Assembly: GCA_947383875.1 (NCBI GenBank)
Contig: CANDEX010000020.1
Location: 1-23,036, forward strand
DNA from: an uncultured Azospirillum sp.
GTDB lineage: Bacteria > Pseudomonadota > Alphaproteobacteria > RF32 > CAG-239
Direction of reading: 5' to 3'
DNA: 23,036 nucleotides
The notes under the pieces were generated by a model that was not told the DNA's origin, ran no database searches, and saw only the letters and a program-made list of their open reading frames with translations. The translations under genes and the position numbers were made by a program. Below, piece by piece: positions 5,447 to 13,263 of the stretch. How positions within the stretch are numbered: position 1 is the stretch's first letter; each line of letters opens with the position of its first letter.

Positions 5447-5704
5447 ATGAAAAAAGTAACATCTGTCGCGGTATTGGTTTTGATGAGCTCTGTTTTACAG
5501 GCTTGCAGTAATGTAAAGGAAACTTTGGGTATTGAGACTTCTGCTCCCAATGAGTTTTTGGTATCTACTCGGGCACCGTTGACTTTGCCGCCGGAATTTG
5601 ATTTGCGGCCGGTTGCCGACAGTGGTGATTTAAGCCCTGCGATTGTCGGGCAGGCGAGTGAATTTACTCCCGGTGAGCAGGCTCTTTTATCTAAACTGCG
5701 TTAA
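5447..5704 (+). CDS. DUF3035 small lipoprotein, BamF-like
   Basis: This 85-residue lipoprotein has an N-terminal signal with lipobox VLQAC and lipidated Cys20. The mature part contains PNEFLVSTRAPLTLPPEFDLRP, the conserved core of the alphaproteobacterial DUF3035 family. Members of that family have been described as BamF, an accessory outer-membrane component of the beta-barrel assembly machine in Caulobacter; I give that name as family knowledge with moderate confidence. The residue after Cys is Ser, which does not signal inner-membrane retention. Position between lspA and the M16 pair is typical for the class. AAGGAAG precedes the ATG. Confidence 0.8.
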   Translation: MKKVTSVAVLVLMSSVLQACSNVKETLGIETSAPNEFLVSTRAPLTLPPEFDLRPVADSGDLSPAIVGQASEFTPGEQALLSKLR

Positions 5705-5727
5705 TTTTTTTGCAGGAATGTCGATTT

Positions 5728-7065
5728 TTGCGATACAGATTTAAAATATTTATCTTAGGATTGCTTTTGGTGACTTGTGGCGGGAGTTTTTCGTCGCAGG
5801 CTGCGGTTTTTGGTGTGTCTGAGTTTCGTTTAGATAATGGAATGCAGGTGTTGGTTATTCCCAATCATAAAGCACCGGTCGTTAAGCATATGGTTTGGTA
5901 TAAAGCCGGTAGTGTTGATGAACCGCACGGTCGGAGCGGAACGGCACATTTGCTGGAGCATTTGATGTTTCGCGGTACACGAAATATTAAAGATGGGCAG
6001 TTTAACGATATTGTCAGCCGCAACGGCGGCGAAAGCAATGCTTTTACCAGCTTGGATTATACAGCTTATCATCAGTTTTTGGATATCAGTCGATTGGAAT
6101 TGGCTATGTATCTGGAAGCGGATAGAATGCAGAATCTGAAAATTACTCCTGAATCCTTTGCAAAGGAGAGGGATATTGTTTATCAGGAACGCCGGCAGGT
6201 TGTGGACAATAATCCTTTATCGTATTTTGGAGAAAGTTTGCGCAAATTGTTGTGGCAAAATCATCCTTATGGATTGTCCGTCGGAGGAATGCCAGAGGAT
6301 ATTATGGCTATCACTCAGGACGATGTTGAGACATTTTATCAAGATTTTTATGCTCCGAATAATGCAATTTTGGTTTTAGCTGGGGATATTGATGTTGCGA
6401 CGGCCAAAGATTTGGCTGAAAAATATTATGGTGTGCTAAAAGCGCGTGATATTGGCGAAAAAGCAGTATTTCCCAAGCTTGACAGAAAATTTCAGGTTCA
6501 AATGAATATGAAGCTGCCGGCAGTTGCCGCGCCGCGTTGGGTGAAAACCTATTTGGCTCCGTCTTATCATTCGGGGAAAGAACAGATTTACGCGCTTTCT
6601 GTTTTAGCCGCTTATTTAGGTGAGGGGGAAACTTCTAAGCTTTATAAAGAATTAGTGCTTCATAAGAAATTAGCTTTGGCGGTGTCCGTTTCTTATGATT
6701 ATTCGGCTCGCAGTTATGGGACTTTCAGTATTTCGGCGGTTCCAGCTGACGGCGTTAAACCCGAGATTTTTGAGAAAATGTTGGATGCGGCGGTTACGAA
6801 GGCTGTTAAAGAAATTAATGTTCAAGAAATTGATCGGACTAAGCAGAAAATGCTGGCCGGATTGGTTTATCTCAGAGATAATCCCGAGGATGCCGCTTAT
6901 ATTGCCGGAATGATGGCTGCTGTCGGTTTTAGCGCAGAAGAAATAGATAATATTGATGCAAAAATTCAAGCGGTTGATGCCTTAGAGGTTAGAGAAGCTG
7001 CAAATAAATTATTTGAAGCGACTTCTGTCGGCGGGTGGCTTTTGCCGGAAAAAGAGGTGAAGTGA
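5728..7065 (+). CDS. M16 family zinc metallopeptidase, catalytic partner
   Basis: This is a pitrilysin-family peptidase exported to the periplasm. It carries the inverted zinc motif HLLEH (in GTAHLLEHLMFRG, codons from about 5945), then NGGESNAFTSLDYTAYHQ and ERDIVYQERRQ, which supplies the downstream zinc-ligand glutamate. The C-terminal half has the second, non-catalytic M16 fold (YLAPSY..E..ALSVLAAYLGEG). A signal peptide (KIFILGLLLVTCGGSF, then SSQAA) starts the protein. I prefer TTG 5728 because AGGA (5714-5717) lies ten bases upstream; an in-frame TTG at 5710 has no ribosome site, and the ATG at 5718 is out of frame. Length is about 445 residues. It overlaps the next gene, its probable partner subunit. 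Confidence 0.9.
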   Translation: MRYRFKIFILGLLLVTCGGSFSSQAAVFGVSEFRLDNGMQVLVIPNHKAPVVKHMVWYKAGSVDEPHGRSGTAHLLEHLMFRGTRNIKDGQFNDIVSRNGGESNAFTSLDYTAYHQFLDISRLELAMYLEADRMQNLKITPESFAKERDIVYQERRQVVDNNPLSYFGESLRKLLWQNHPYGLSVGGMPEDIMAITQDDVETFYQDFYAPNNAILVLAGDIDVATAKDLAEKYYGVLKARDIGEKAVFPKLDRKFQVQMNMKLPAVAAPRWVKTYLAPSYHSGKEQIYALSVLAAYLGEGETSKLYKELVLHKKLALAVSVSYDYSARSYGTFSISAVPADGVKPEIFEKMLDAAVTKAVKEINVQEIDRTKQKMLAGLVYLRDNPEDAAYIAGMMAAVGFSAEEIDNIDAKIQAVDALEVREAANKLFEATSVGGWLLPEKEVK

Positions 7066-8489
7066 TGTCTAAAAGTCGATATTGTCAGGCTCGTTTTAGT
7101 CGAAGAAAAATATGGAAACTATTGACGGTTCTTTGTCTGTTGGCGTTGGCAGGTTATTGGAAGTATGGAAATAATCATGATTTTAATCCGCAATATTTGG
7201 TGGAAAATTCGGTATTGAAAGATCGTCATTTTGAGACTCCGGTTCAAGAAATTGTTTCTCCGCGACATCACATAAAAGCCTATTTGTTTGAAGATAAGAC
7301 GAATCCGATTATCAGTGTCAGTTTTTTGTTTAAAAACTCCGGAACGGCTTATGACAGCGAGACTGAGAAAGGTATTGCCAATATGACGGCAGCATTGTTA
7401 ACAGATGGTGCCGGAGAGATGGACAGACTGCGATTTAAAGAAGAAATGGACAGCAGAGCCATTAATATCAGTTTTGCTGCCGGTAGGGATGATTTGAAAG
7501 GACAATTACTGACAACTAAGGCACAATCAGGCAGGGCTTTTGAATTATTGACTGCTGTTTTGACCAAGCCTCGGTTTGATTTTGCCGATATTAACCAAGT
7601 TAAGGCAGAAATGCTGATGATGTTAAAGCAACAAAGTGAGCGGCCGGAGAAAATTTTGGCTCAGGCTTTTGATAAGGCTTTATTCGGAGCTCATCCTTAT
7701 GGGAGAAATCCTGTAGGAAGTGCCGAAGATATTAAGAACATCACCAGAAGGCAGTTACGGAATTATGTTGCGACTCATTTGACGCGGAATAATCTGATTG
7801 TCGGAATTGCCGGAGATATTTCTGAGGAGGAAGCCGGTGATATGTTGGATCGTGTTTTTGGAGTATTACCCGAAAATGCAAAGATGATTTATGTACGTCC
7901 GGCAGATGTTGATTATCTTTCCGGAGATGTCAATGTCGATATGGCTTTGCCGCAGAATATTGCTCGTATGGCAGCTCCCGGTGTATCTCGTACGGATAAA
8001 GATTTTTATCCATTATATGTGGCTAATCATATTTTGGGCGGAGCCGGATTAACTTCTCGATTGTCTTTGGCGGCAAGAGAAGATGAAGCGTTGACTTATG
8101 GGGTTTATACTTATATGAATACGGCAGAGAAGGCACCGATGTTGTCCGGTGGTTTTTCTGCTACGCCGGAGAATTTTTCTCGAGTTAAAGAAATTGTGAG
8201 TGCTCAGTGGCGTAAAATGGCAGAAGAAGGAGTAACCGACGAAGAATTTAATAATGCCAAAGATTATTTGTTGGCGTCATATAATTTGCGTTTTGCTTCA
8301 ATTGGTGATATTGCTGAAATTTTGGCTGCTATGCAGAAAGAAAATCTGGGAATCGATTTTTTGCAGAGAAGGAATGAATATATACGCAATATTAAACTTA
8401 GTGAGGTTAATAAGGTGGCCAGAAAATATTTTGATAATAAGACTCTGCGCTTTATAACAATAGGCAATAGCAGTGCGGAGAAGGAGTAA
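7065..8489 (+). CDS. M16 family protein lacking the zinc motif, partner subunit
   Basis: This 474-residue protein has the M16 fold but no HxxEH: the aligned position reads GIANMTAALLTDGAG. It still has AHPYGRNPVGSAEDI, the C-terminal AANHILGGAGLTSRLSLAAREDE and a YGVYTYM segment, all characteristic of M16B proteins. An N-terminal hydrophobic helix (KLLTVLCLLALAGYW) anchors or exports it. M16B enzymes often work as heterodimers of one zinc-bearing and one zinc-less subunit, like mitochondrial processing peptidase, and translational coupling (ATG at 7065 overlapping the previous TGA) fits that. The substrate is unknown. An upstream TTG at 7035 is rejected because the ATG has AGAGGTGA in front of it. 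Confidence 0.88.
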   Translation: MSKSRYCQARFSRRKIWKLLTVLCLLALAGYWKYGNNHDFNPQYLVENSVLKDRHFETPVQEIVSPRHHIKAYLFEDKTNPIISVSFLFKNSGTAYDSETEKGIANMTAALLTDGAGEMDRLRFKEEMDSRAINISFAAGRDDLKGQLLTTKAQSGRAFELLTAVLTKPRFDFADINQVKAEMLMMLKQQSERPEKILAQAFDKALFGAHPYGRNPVGSAEDIKNITRRQLRNYVATHLTRNNLIVGIAGDISEEEAGDMLDRVFGVLPENAKMIYVRPADVDYLSGDVNVDMALPQNIARMAAPGVSRTDKDFYPLYVANHILGGAGLTSRLSLAAREDEALTYGVYTYMNTAEKAPMLSGGFSATPENFSRVKEIVSAQWRKMAEEGVTDEEFNNAKDYLLASYNLRFASIGDIAEILAAMQKENLGIDFLQRRNEYIRNIKLSEVNKVARKYFDNKTLRFITIGNSSAEKE

Positions 8490-8492
8490 GAA

Positions 8493-10136
8493 ATGACTAA
8501 GATGGTAAATAAAACAAGGGCTTGGAAAAAAGTTTATGCGCATTATAAGCATTTTAAAGATGTAGAAATGCGAGATTTGTTTGATTTGGATAGTCAACGT
8601 GCCGAGAAATTTACGATTAATTTGGACAATATGTTGTTGGATTATTCCAAGAACCGTATCAGTGAACGGACGATGAAACATTTGTTTCGTTTGGCGCGGG
8701 ATTGCAAAGTTGAAGAGATGATTCAGGCAATGTTTCGCGGTGATAAAATTAATACGACGGAAAAAAGGGCCGTGTTGCATATTGCTCTGCGTAATCGCGC
8801 TAATGCGCCGATTTATGTGGATGGCAAGGATGTTATGCCTCAGATTAATGAAGTTTTACAGAAAATGCGTAAGTTTTCTGAAGCTGTCAGGCTGGGAACA
8901 TTTAAAGGTCAAACAGGTAAAAAGCTTACTAACATTGTTAATATAGGTATCGGTGGTTCTGATTTAGGGCCGGTTATGGCTTGTGAAGCGTTGCGGAAAT
9001 ATTGGGTTAAAGATATGAATTGTTATTTTATTTCTAATATTGACGGAACAGCTTGTGCCGAGGTGTTGAATAAAATAGATCCGGAAACGACATTGTTTAT
9101 TGTTTCATCTAAAACATTTACAACAATTGAAACGATGACAAATGCCAGAACTTGTCGTAAATGGTTGATTGATGCCTTGGGTGAGCATGCGGTGGCCAAG
9201 CATTTTGTTGCGGTGTCTACAAATACAGCCGAGGTGAGCAAGTTTGGGATTAATCCTGAAAATATGTTTGAATTTTGGGATTTTGTCGGCGGACGTTATT
9301 CTATGTGGTCTGCCATTGGATTATCTATTGCTCTGATGACCGGAATGGATAATTTTGAGAAGATGCTTGAGGGAGCTTTTGCTATGGATAAGCACTTCTC
9401 AGAAACGGATTTGGAACATAATATTCCGGTCGTTTTGGCTTTGTTGGGGATTTGGTATAATAATTTCTTTGGTGCAAAGCGTTATGCGGTGGTGCCTTAT
9501 GATCAATATTTGCACTATTTGCCGTCATATTTGCAACAGTTGGATATGGAAAGTAACGGCAAATTCGTTACCAAGGATGGTGAAGTTGTATCTTATTCGA
9601 CAGGGCCGGTATTGTTTGGCGGAGCCGGAACAGATGTTCAGCATTCTTTCTTTCAGCTGATTCATCAAGGAACGGATATTGTGCCGATTGATTTTATTAT
9701 TCCGGCGATCTCTCATAATGAAATTGGCGAGCATCATGAGATTTTGGTCGCGAATGTTTTGGCACAAAGTGAAGCTTTAATGCGTGGCAGAACAGAGAAA
9801 GAAGCCGCACGTGAATTAGCTAAAGCCGGAAAAAGCAAAGAAGATGTTAAAAATTTGAAACGTTTTAAGAGTTTTACCGGAAATCGTCCGTCGAATACGT
9901 TTATCTTTAAGAAAATTGATCCTTATACACTTGGTATGCTTGTGGCGATGTATGAACATAAAGTGTTTGTACAGGGGATTATTTGGAATATTAATTCTTA
10001 TGATCAGATGGGGGTTGAACTCGGTAAGCAGATGGCTCTGAATATTTTGCCGGAATTGCAGGGAAATGCTTCGGGACTTCGTCATGATAGTTCAACGGCG
10101 AATTTAATTGCCACGATTAAACGCTTGAGAAAATAA
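8493..10136 (+). CDS. pgi: Glucose-6-phosphate isomerase
   Basis: Pgi interconverts glucose 6-phosphate and fructose 6-phosphate in the cytoplasm. The 547-residue length is that of the large bacterial form. Family signatures are intact: VNIGIGGSDLGPVMACEAL, SKTFTTIETM, GGRYSMWSAIGL, QLIHQGTDIVPIDFI, then HNEIGEHHEILVANVLAQSEAL with the catalytic His, and SYDQMGVELGKQ with the catalytic Lys. GGAG precedes the ATG. It sits three bases behind the M16 pair and ten before mutL, an unexpected place for a glycolytic gene but one with the same transcription direction, so it is probably part of the operon. No anomalies were seen. Confidence 0.97.
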   Translation: MTKMVNKTRAWKKVYAHYKHFKDVEMRDLFDLDSQRAEKFTINLDNMLLDYSKNRISERTMKHLFRLARDCKVEEMIQAMFRGDKINTTEKRAVLHIALRNRANAPIYVDGKDVMPQINEVLQKMRKFSEAVRLGTFKGQTGKKLTNIVNIGIGGSDLGPVMACEALRKYWVKDMNCYFISNIDGTACAEVLNKIDPETTLFIVSSKTFTTIETMTNARTCRKWLIDALGEHAVAKHFVAVSTNTAEVSKFGINPENMFEFWDFVGGRYSMWSAIGLSIALMTGMDNFEKMLEGAFAMDKHFSETDLEHNIPVVLALLGIWYNNFFGAKRYAVVPYDQYLHYLPSYLQQLDMESNGKFVTKDGEVVSYSTGPVLFGGAGTDVQHSFFQLIHQGTDIVPIDFIIPAISHNEIGEHHEILVANVLAQSEALMRGRTEKEAARELAKAGKSKEDVKNLKRFKSFTGNRPSNTFIFKKIDPYTLGMLVAMYEHKVFVQGIIWNINSYDQMGVELGKQMALNILPELQGNASGLRHDSSTANLIATIKRLRK

Positions 10137-10146
10137 GGGAATTTCT

Positions 10147-11976
10147 ATGACTATTCGGATTCTGCCGTCGAATTTAGTCAATCAGATTGCAGCCGGTGAG
10201 GTGGTTGAGAGACCTGCTTCTGTGGTTAAGGAATTGGTTGAGAATGCTATTGATGCAGGTGCTTCTTCTATTGAAGTGACATTGGTTGACGGCGGCAAGA
10301 GTCTGATTATGATTTCCGATAACGGCAAAGGTATGAATGCCGAAGAGTTATTTTTGGCGGTTGAACGACATGCAACCTCAAAACTCCCAGATGATAATTT
10401 GTTTAATATCAATTTTTTAGGCTTTCGAGGTGAAGCATTACCTTCAATTTCTTCCGTTGCCAGATTAACAATTATTACACGTCAGGAAGGTGCTGAAAAC
10501 GGATGGAAAATTGAGGTCAACGGCGGGGAAAAGTCTCAAGTAGTTCCTGCAGCTCATAACAAAGGAACGCGGATTGAAGTACGGGATTTATTTTATTCGA
10601 CGCCTGCGCGTTTGAAATTCTTAAAGTCTTCAAGTTCGGAAACCGCACAGTGTGTTGATATTCTTAATAGAATTGCTTTGGCTAATCCGGATATTTCGTT
10701 TTATCTGAATGAGGATAATAAGAAGAAAATCAGCTTAAATGCCTGCCAAGGGGATTTATTTGATGCTCGTTTAGAGCGTTTGGCTGATGTGATGGGACGT
10801 CAGTTTGGTGAGAATTCATTGTTAATTGATGCGGCCAGGGATAATCTGCGGATTAGCGGTTATGTCAGTTTGCCGACACTTAATAAAGCTAATTCTTTGT
10901 CGCAGTATCTGTTTGTCAATAATCGTCCTGTTCGTGATAAGTTGTTGCTGGGAGCTATTAAAGGGGCTTACCAGGATGTTTTAGCCTCCAATCGTTATCC
11001 GATGTGTGCTTTGTTTTTTGACATCGATCCTGCTTATGTTGACGTGAATGTGCATCCGGCAAAAGCAGAGGTGCGGTTTTATGATAATGCGCTGGTGAGA
11101 GGGTTGTTGGTCAGTGCTATTCGGGCTGCTTTACAGCAAGGTGACAGGCAGACGGCCAATACGGTTAATCTGGAAGATATTATCAGTGACAGGTTGCCGG
11201 ATTTCAGAGAAACAGCAGATTTGCCGGAAACGGCGATGATGAAGGAGCATGATTATCAGCCACGTCCGGTTTTTCAGAGTTCATTGCCTCGGCAGAGTTT
11301 TCGTAGTCAAGCGCAGTTGCCTGAGCTGGAACGGATTTATTCGGTCAAAGTGGATCAGCCGCATGAAAATTTGCCGACATCAATGATAGAGCAGGCTGGA
11401 CCGTTGGGTTTGGCTAAAGCCCAATTTCATAATACTTTTATCATTTCTCAAACTGAAGACAGCATTATTTTGGTTGATCAGCATGCTGCGCATGAACGTA
11501 TTGTTATGGAGAAAATGAAAAATGCTCTTGCCTCCGAGGAAAAAGTGGCGACGCAAATACTACTTATTCCGGAGGTGGTTGATTTGTCTTTGAGTGAGAA
11601 AGCGCGTATTATCGAAAATGCGGCTGATTTGGAGAAGCTGGGATTGGTTGTCGAAGAATTTGGATCGACGGCTGTTATTGTACGGGAAATTCCGGCATTG
11701 ATTGCTCATGCGGATATTAAGAAGCTTATTAATGATTTGGCGCAGGAGATGGCTGAGTGGGGAAAAAGTTTTTCTCTGACGCAAAAATTGCATTTGGTTT
11801 GTGCGACGATAGCTTGTCATGGATCAGTTAGAGCCGGGCGACCAATGAATATAGAAGAAATGAACCGTTTATTACGGGATATGGAGAAAACTGAACATTC
11901 CGGTCAGTGTAATCATGGGCGTCCGACTTATGTTGAATTGAAAATTAAGGACATTGAAAAACTTTTTGACAGGTGA
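10147..11976 (+). CDS. mutL: DNA mismatch repair protein MutL
   Basis: MutL couples mismatch recognition by MutS to strand removal. The N-terminal GHKL ATPase shows NQIAAGEVVERPASVVKELV with catalytic Glu29, then ENAIDAGA, DNGKGM, and GFRGEALPSISSV. The C-terminal domain has DQHAAHERIVMEKM at residue 444, matching the DQHA-x2-E-x4-E metal site of endonuclease-type MutL, together with ACHGSVRAG (about 556) and CNHGRP (588). This predicts an intrinsic nicking activity and a methylation-independent pathway rather than a MutH-dependent one. The 609-residue length is normal. AGGGA precedes the ATG. It overlaps the region just before the DNA glycosylase start, so two repair functions are joined. 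Confidence 0.97.
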   Translation: MTIRILPSNLVNQIAAGEVVERPASVVKELVENAIDAGASSIEVTLVDGGKSLIMISDNGKGMNAEELFLAVERHATSKLPDDNLFNINFLGFRGEALPSISSVARLTIITRQEGAENGWKIEVNGGEKSQVVPAAHNKGTRIEVRDLFYSTPARLKFLKSSSSETAQCVDILNRIALANPDISFYLNEDNKKKISLNACQGDLFDARLERLADVMGRQFGENSLLIDAARDNLRISGYVSLPTLNKANSLSQYLFVNNRPVRDKLLLGAIKGAYQDVLASNRYPMCALFFDIDPAYVDVNVHPAKAEVRFYDNALVRGLLVSAIRAALQQGDRQTANTVNLEDIISDRLPDFRETADLPETAMMKEHDYQPRPVFQSSLPRQSFRSQAQLPELERIYSVKVDQPHENLPTSMIEQAGPLGLAKAQFHNTFIISQTEDSIILVDQHAAHERIVMEKMKNALASEEKVATQILLIPEVVDLSLSEKARIIENAADLEKLGLVVEEFGSTAVIVREIPALIAHADIKKLINDLAQEMAEWGKSFSLTQKLHLVCATIACHGSVRAGRPMNIEEMNRLLRDMEKTEHSGQCNHGRPTYVELKIKDIEKLFDR

Positions 11977-11981
11977 TTTTT

Positions 11982-12611
11982 ATGGATGGGCGGTTTAGTC
12001 GTAAATTGGCAGCGACAGATTATTTAGGCGATCCGTTTGCTGTTGCCGCGGATGTTTTGCTCGGAGCTTATTTGTGTTCTCATATCGGAGGAAAATTTAC
12101 AGTCGGAAAAATTACCGAGTTGGAAATATATATCGGAGCGGAAGACAAAGCCTGTCATGCTTATTTGAAGCGGAGGACAGCGCGTAATGCCGTGATGTTT
12201 GAGGATGGTGGTTTGTCTTATGTCTTTTTTGTTTATGGGATGTATCATCAATTTAATGTTGTTATTGGGAAAAAAGGCGAGGCTAATGCTGTGCTCATTC
12301 GCGGATTGGAACCGGTTGAGGGGATGGATGTTATGGCTGAACGCCGTGCTACAGATAACGTTAAGAATCTGACCACAGGACCGGGGAAGCTATGTCAGGC
12401 TTTGGGAATAACCAGAGAGCATAATGCCCTTGATTTATCCGGTAATCTTTTGTGGCTGTCGCCAAGGGATGATGTTGTGGAATGGGAAACAACGCCGCGT
12501 ATAGGAATTGATTATGCAGAAGAATACAGGGATAAACCTTGGCGTTATGTGATTAAAGGCAATCAATTTGTTAGTAAAATGCCGAAAAAGAAAATAAATT
12601 TTGGGGATTGA
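11982..12611 (+). CDS. 3-methyladenine DNA glycosylase (AAG/MPG family)
   Basis: This enzyme removes alkylated purines such as 3-methyladenine to begin base excision repair. The 209-residue protein matches the AAG/MPG family: ITELEIYIGAEDKACHA contains catalytic Glu48, Tyr50 and His59, equivalent to human Glu125, Tyr127 and His136. RTARNAVMF and SYVFFVYGMYHQFNVV follow, then AVLIRGLEP and LTTGPGKLCQALGI. The ATG at 11982 lies five bases after AGGTGA, which overlaps the mutL stop. A GTG at 11973 would lie inside that site. It is the last gene of the operon that starts with lspA; no strong terminator follows before the tRNA-Ser promoter. Confidence 0.93.
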   Translation: MDGRFSRKLAATDYLGDPFAVAADVLLGAYLCSHIGGKFTVGKITELEIYIGAEDKACHAYLKRRTARNAVMFEDGGLSYVFFVYGMYHQFNVVIGKKGEANAVLIRGLEPVEGMDVMAERRATDNVKNLTTGPGKLCQALGITREHNALDLSGNLLWLSPRDDVVEWETTPRIGIDYAEEYRDKPWRYVIKGNQFVSKMPKKKINFGD

Positions 12612-12643
12612 ATAAGAAAATGCATTAATTATATAAAAAGTAC

Positions 12644-12672
12644 TTGACCTTTGGATTTGTTTTGAGTAAAAG
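12644..12672 (+). promoter_or_regulatory. Candidate promoter of the tRNA-Ser unit
   Basis: TTGACC (12644-12649), a 17-base spacer and TAAAAG (12667-12672) form a plausible sigma-70 promoter with five and four matches. It would start transcription near 12679, ahead of the truncated tRNA-like segment, so that segment would form the 5' leader of the tRNA-Ser precursor. Confidence 0.45.
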
Positions 12673-12697
12673 GTTCTAGTAATCACGAGTTATCTTA

Positions 12698-12740
12698 AAA
12701 GAGGTGGCAGAGTGGTTTAATGCAGCGGTTTTGGAATCGC
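12698..12740 (+). pseudogene. Truncated 5' half of tRNA-Ser
   Basis: Bases 12700-12729 are identical to 12858-12887 of the intact tRNA-Ser: the end of the acceptor 5' strand, the whole D arm and the 5' strand of the anticodon stem. After that the sequence diverges. GCGGTT (12725-12730) now pairs with AATCGC (12735-12740) over a four-base loop TTGG, not a seven-base anticodon loop. No variable arm, T arm or matching 3' acceptor strand follows, and AAAGAGG replaces GGAGAGG at the 5' end. It cannot be a working tRNA. It could be a duplication remnant or a structured leader. Confidence 0.85.
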
Positions 12741-12855
12741 AGCAGAGCGAAGATAGGCGACGAATGAGTAACCACGCATGAAGAGCCGCAAATCGTCGAT
12801 AAAACGAAGTTTTATATGACGGTTTTCAGAAAATCTTCAATATCATATACCTAAT
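12741..12855 (+). other. Structured spacer between tRNA-Ser fragment and tRNA-Ser
   Basis: This stretch carries two inverted repeats: CGACGA (12758-12763) with TCGTCG (12793-12798), and a perfect seven-pair hairpin ATAAAAC (12799-12805) with GTTTTAT (12809-12815) over GAA. No reading frame of note was seen. With the upstream fragment it makes a leader of about 175 bases on the tRNA-Ser precursor if the promoter at 12644 is correct. Confidence 0.5.
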
Positions 12856-12945
12856 GGAGAGGTGGCAGAGTGGTTTAATGCAGCGGTCTTGAAAACCGTC
12901 GAGGGGGCGACCCCTCCCAGAGTTCGAATCTCTGCCTCTCCGCCA
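12856..12945 (+). tRNA. tRNA-Ser (anticodon UGA), CCA encoded
   Basis: GGAGAGG (12856-12862) pairs with CCTCTCC (12935-12941), followed by discriminator G, normal for serine, and CCA (12943-12945). The anticodon stem GCGGT/ACCGT carries loop CTTGAAA, giving anticodon TGA for UCA and other UCN codons. A long class II variable arm (GAGGGG..CCCCTC) and T arm CAGAG-TTCGAAT-CTCTG complete a normal 90-base tRNA. Confidence 0.97.
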
Positions 12946-12946
12946 T

Positions 12947-12980
12947 AAAACAAAAGCCCCAGATTAGGGGCTTTTGTTTT
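12947..12980. terminator. Strong palindromic terminator after tRNA-Ser
   Basis: A perfect fourteen-pair stem joins 12947-12960 (AAAACAAAAGCCCC) to 12967-12980 (GGGGCTTTTGTTTT) around AGATTA. The T-rich descending arm serves as the terminator tail. Being symmetrical, it should also stop transcripts coming leftward from the sugar transporter gene. Confidence 0.9.
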
Positions 12981-13000
12981 ATGATGATAAGTTAATTGCT

Positions 13001-13115
13001 CAAACCCCGGGAGAGATAGTTTGGCAAGGATGAGGGGCAGACGGGGGTATGCCGGTGAGGCGTTGGCTGAGCGAGGAGGCCACGGTCAAGGGGCTAGGTC
13101 AATCTCTGTTTTTTT
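13001..13115 (+). ncRNA. Candidate structured small RNA in a GC-rich patch
   Basis: This stretch is much richer in G and C than the rest of the window (about 60% by eye) and has no reading frame on the plus strand. Its ends can close as a stem, AGAGAT (13012-13017) with ATCTCT (13102-13107), followed by G and seven T residues (13109-13115), as at the 3' end of a small RNA. Inside, GGCA/TGCC (about 13036-13054) and TGGC/GGCCA can form local hairpins. I do not recognise an RNA family; signal recognition particle and 6S signatures are not evident. No strong promoter is seen upstream. An alternative is a transferred or decayed segment. Confidence 0.3.
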
Positions 13116-13227
13116 ATTGGCGGAGATACCGTTCAGACATCGCGGGCTTGTCTTCACGGGGCAGAGCTTTCAATTCATCTAAGCTTATATCAGATGCTGT
13201 CGCATTCTTCATAAGCTGAGATATCAT
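13114..13227 (-). CDS. Possible 37-residue protein or coding remnant
   Basis: On the minus strand an ATG at 13227 opens 37 codons ending in TAA at 13116-13114. The product starts MISQLMKNATASDI and includes SLDELKALPREDKPAMSERY, which has the composition of a real soluble protein. The frame is open back to the transporter's own stop codon and in phase with it, giving 49 sense codons after that stop. No ribosome site precedes the ATG. It may be the tail of a decayed gene, an independent small gene, or chance. Confidence 0.3.
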   Translation of the reverse strand: MISQLMKNATASDISLDELKALPREDKPAMSERYLRQ

Positions 13228-13263
13228 TGGGTTTGCAGACAAAAATGCCGTTTCTAATTTCTT

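Noticed and set aside
12698..12740. A second functional tRNA, read as a serine-type tRNA with a UGG (proline) anticodon
   Set aside because: The seven-base loop cannot be closed by a proper anticodon stem and there is no variable arm, T arm or 3' acceptor strand.
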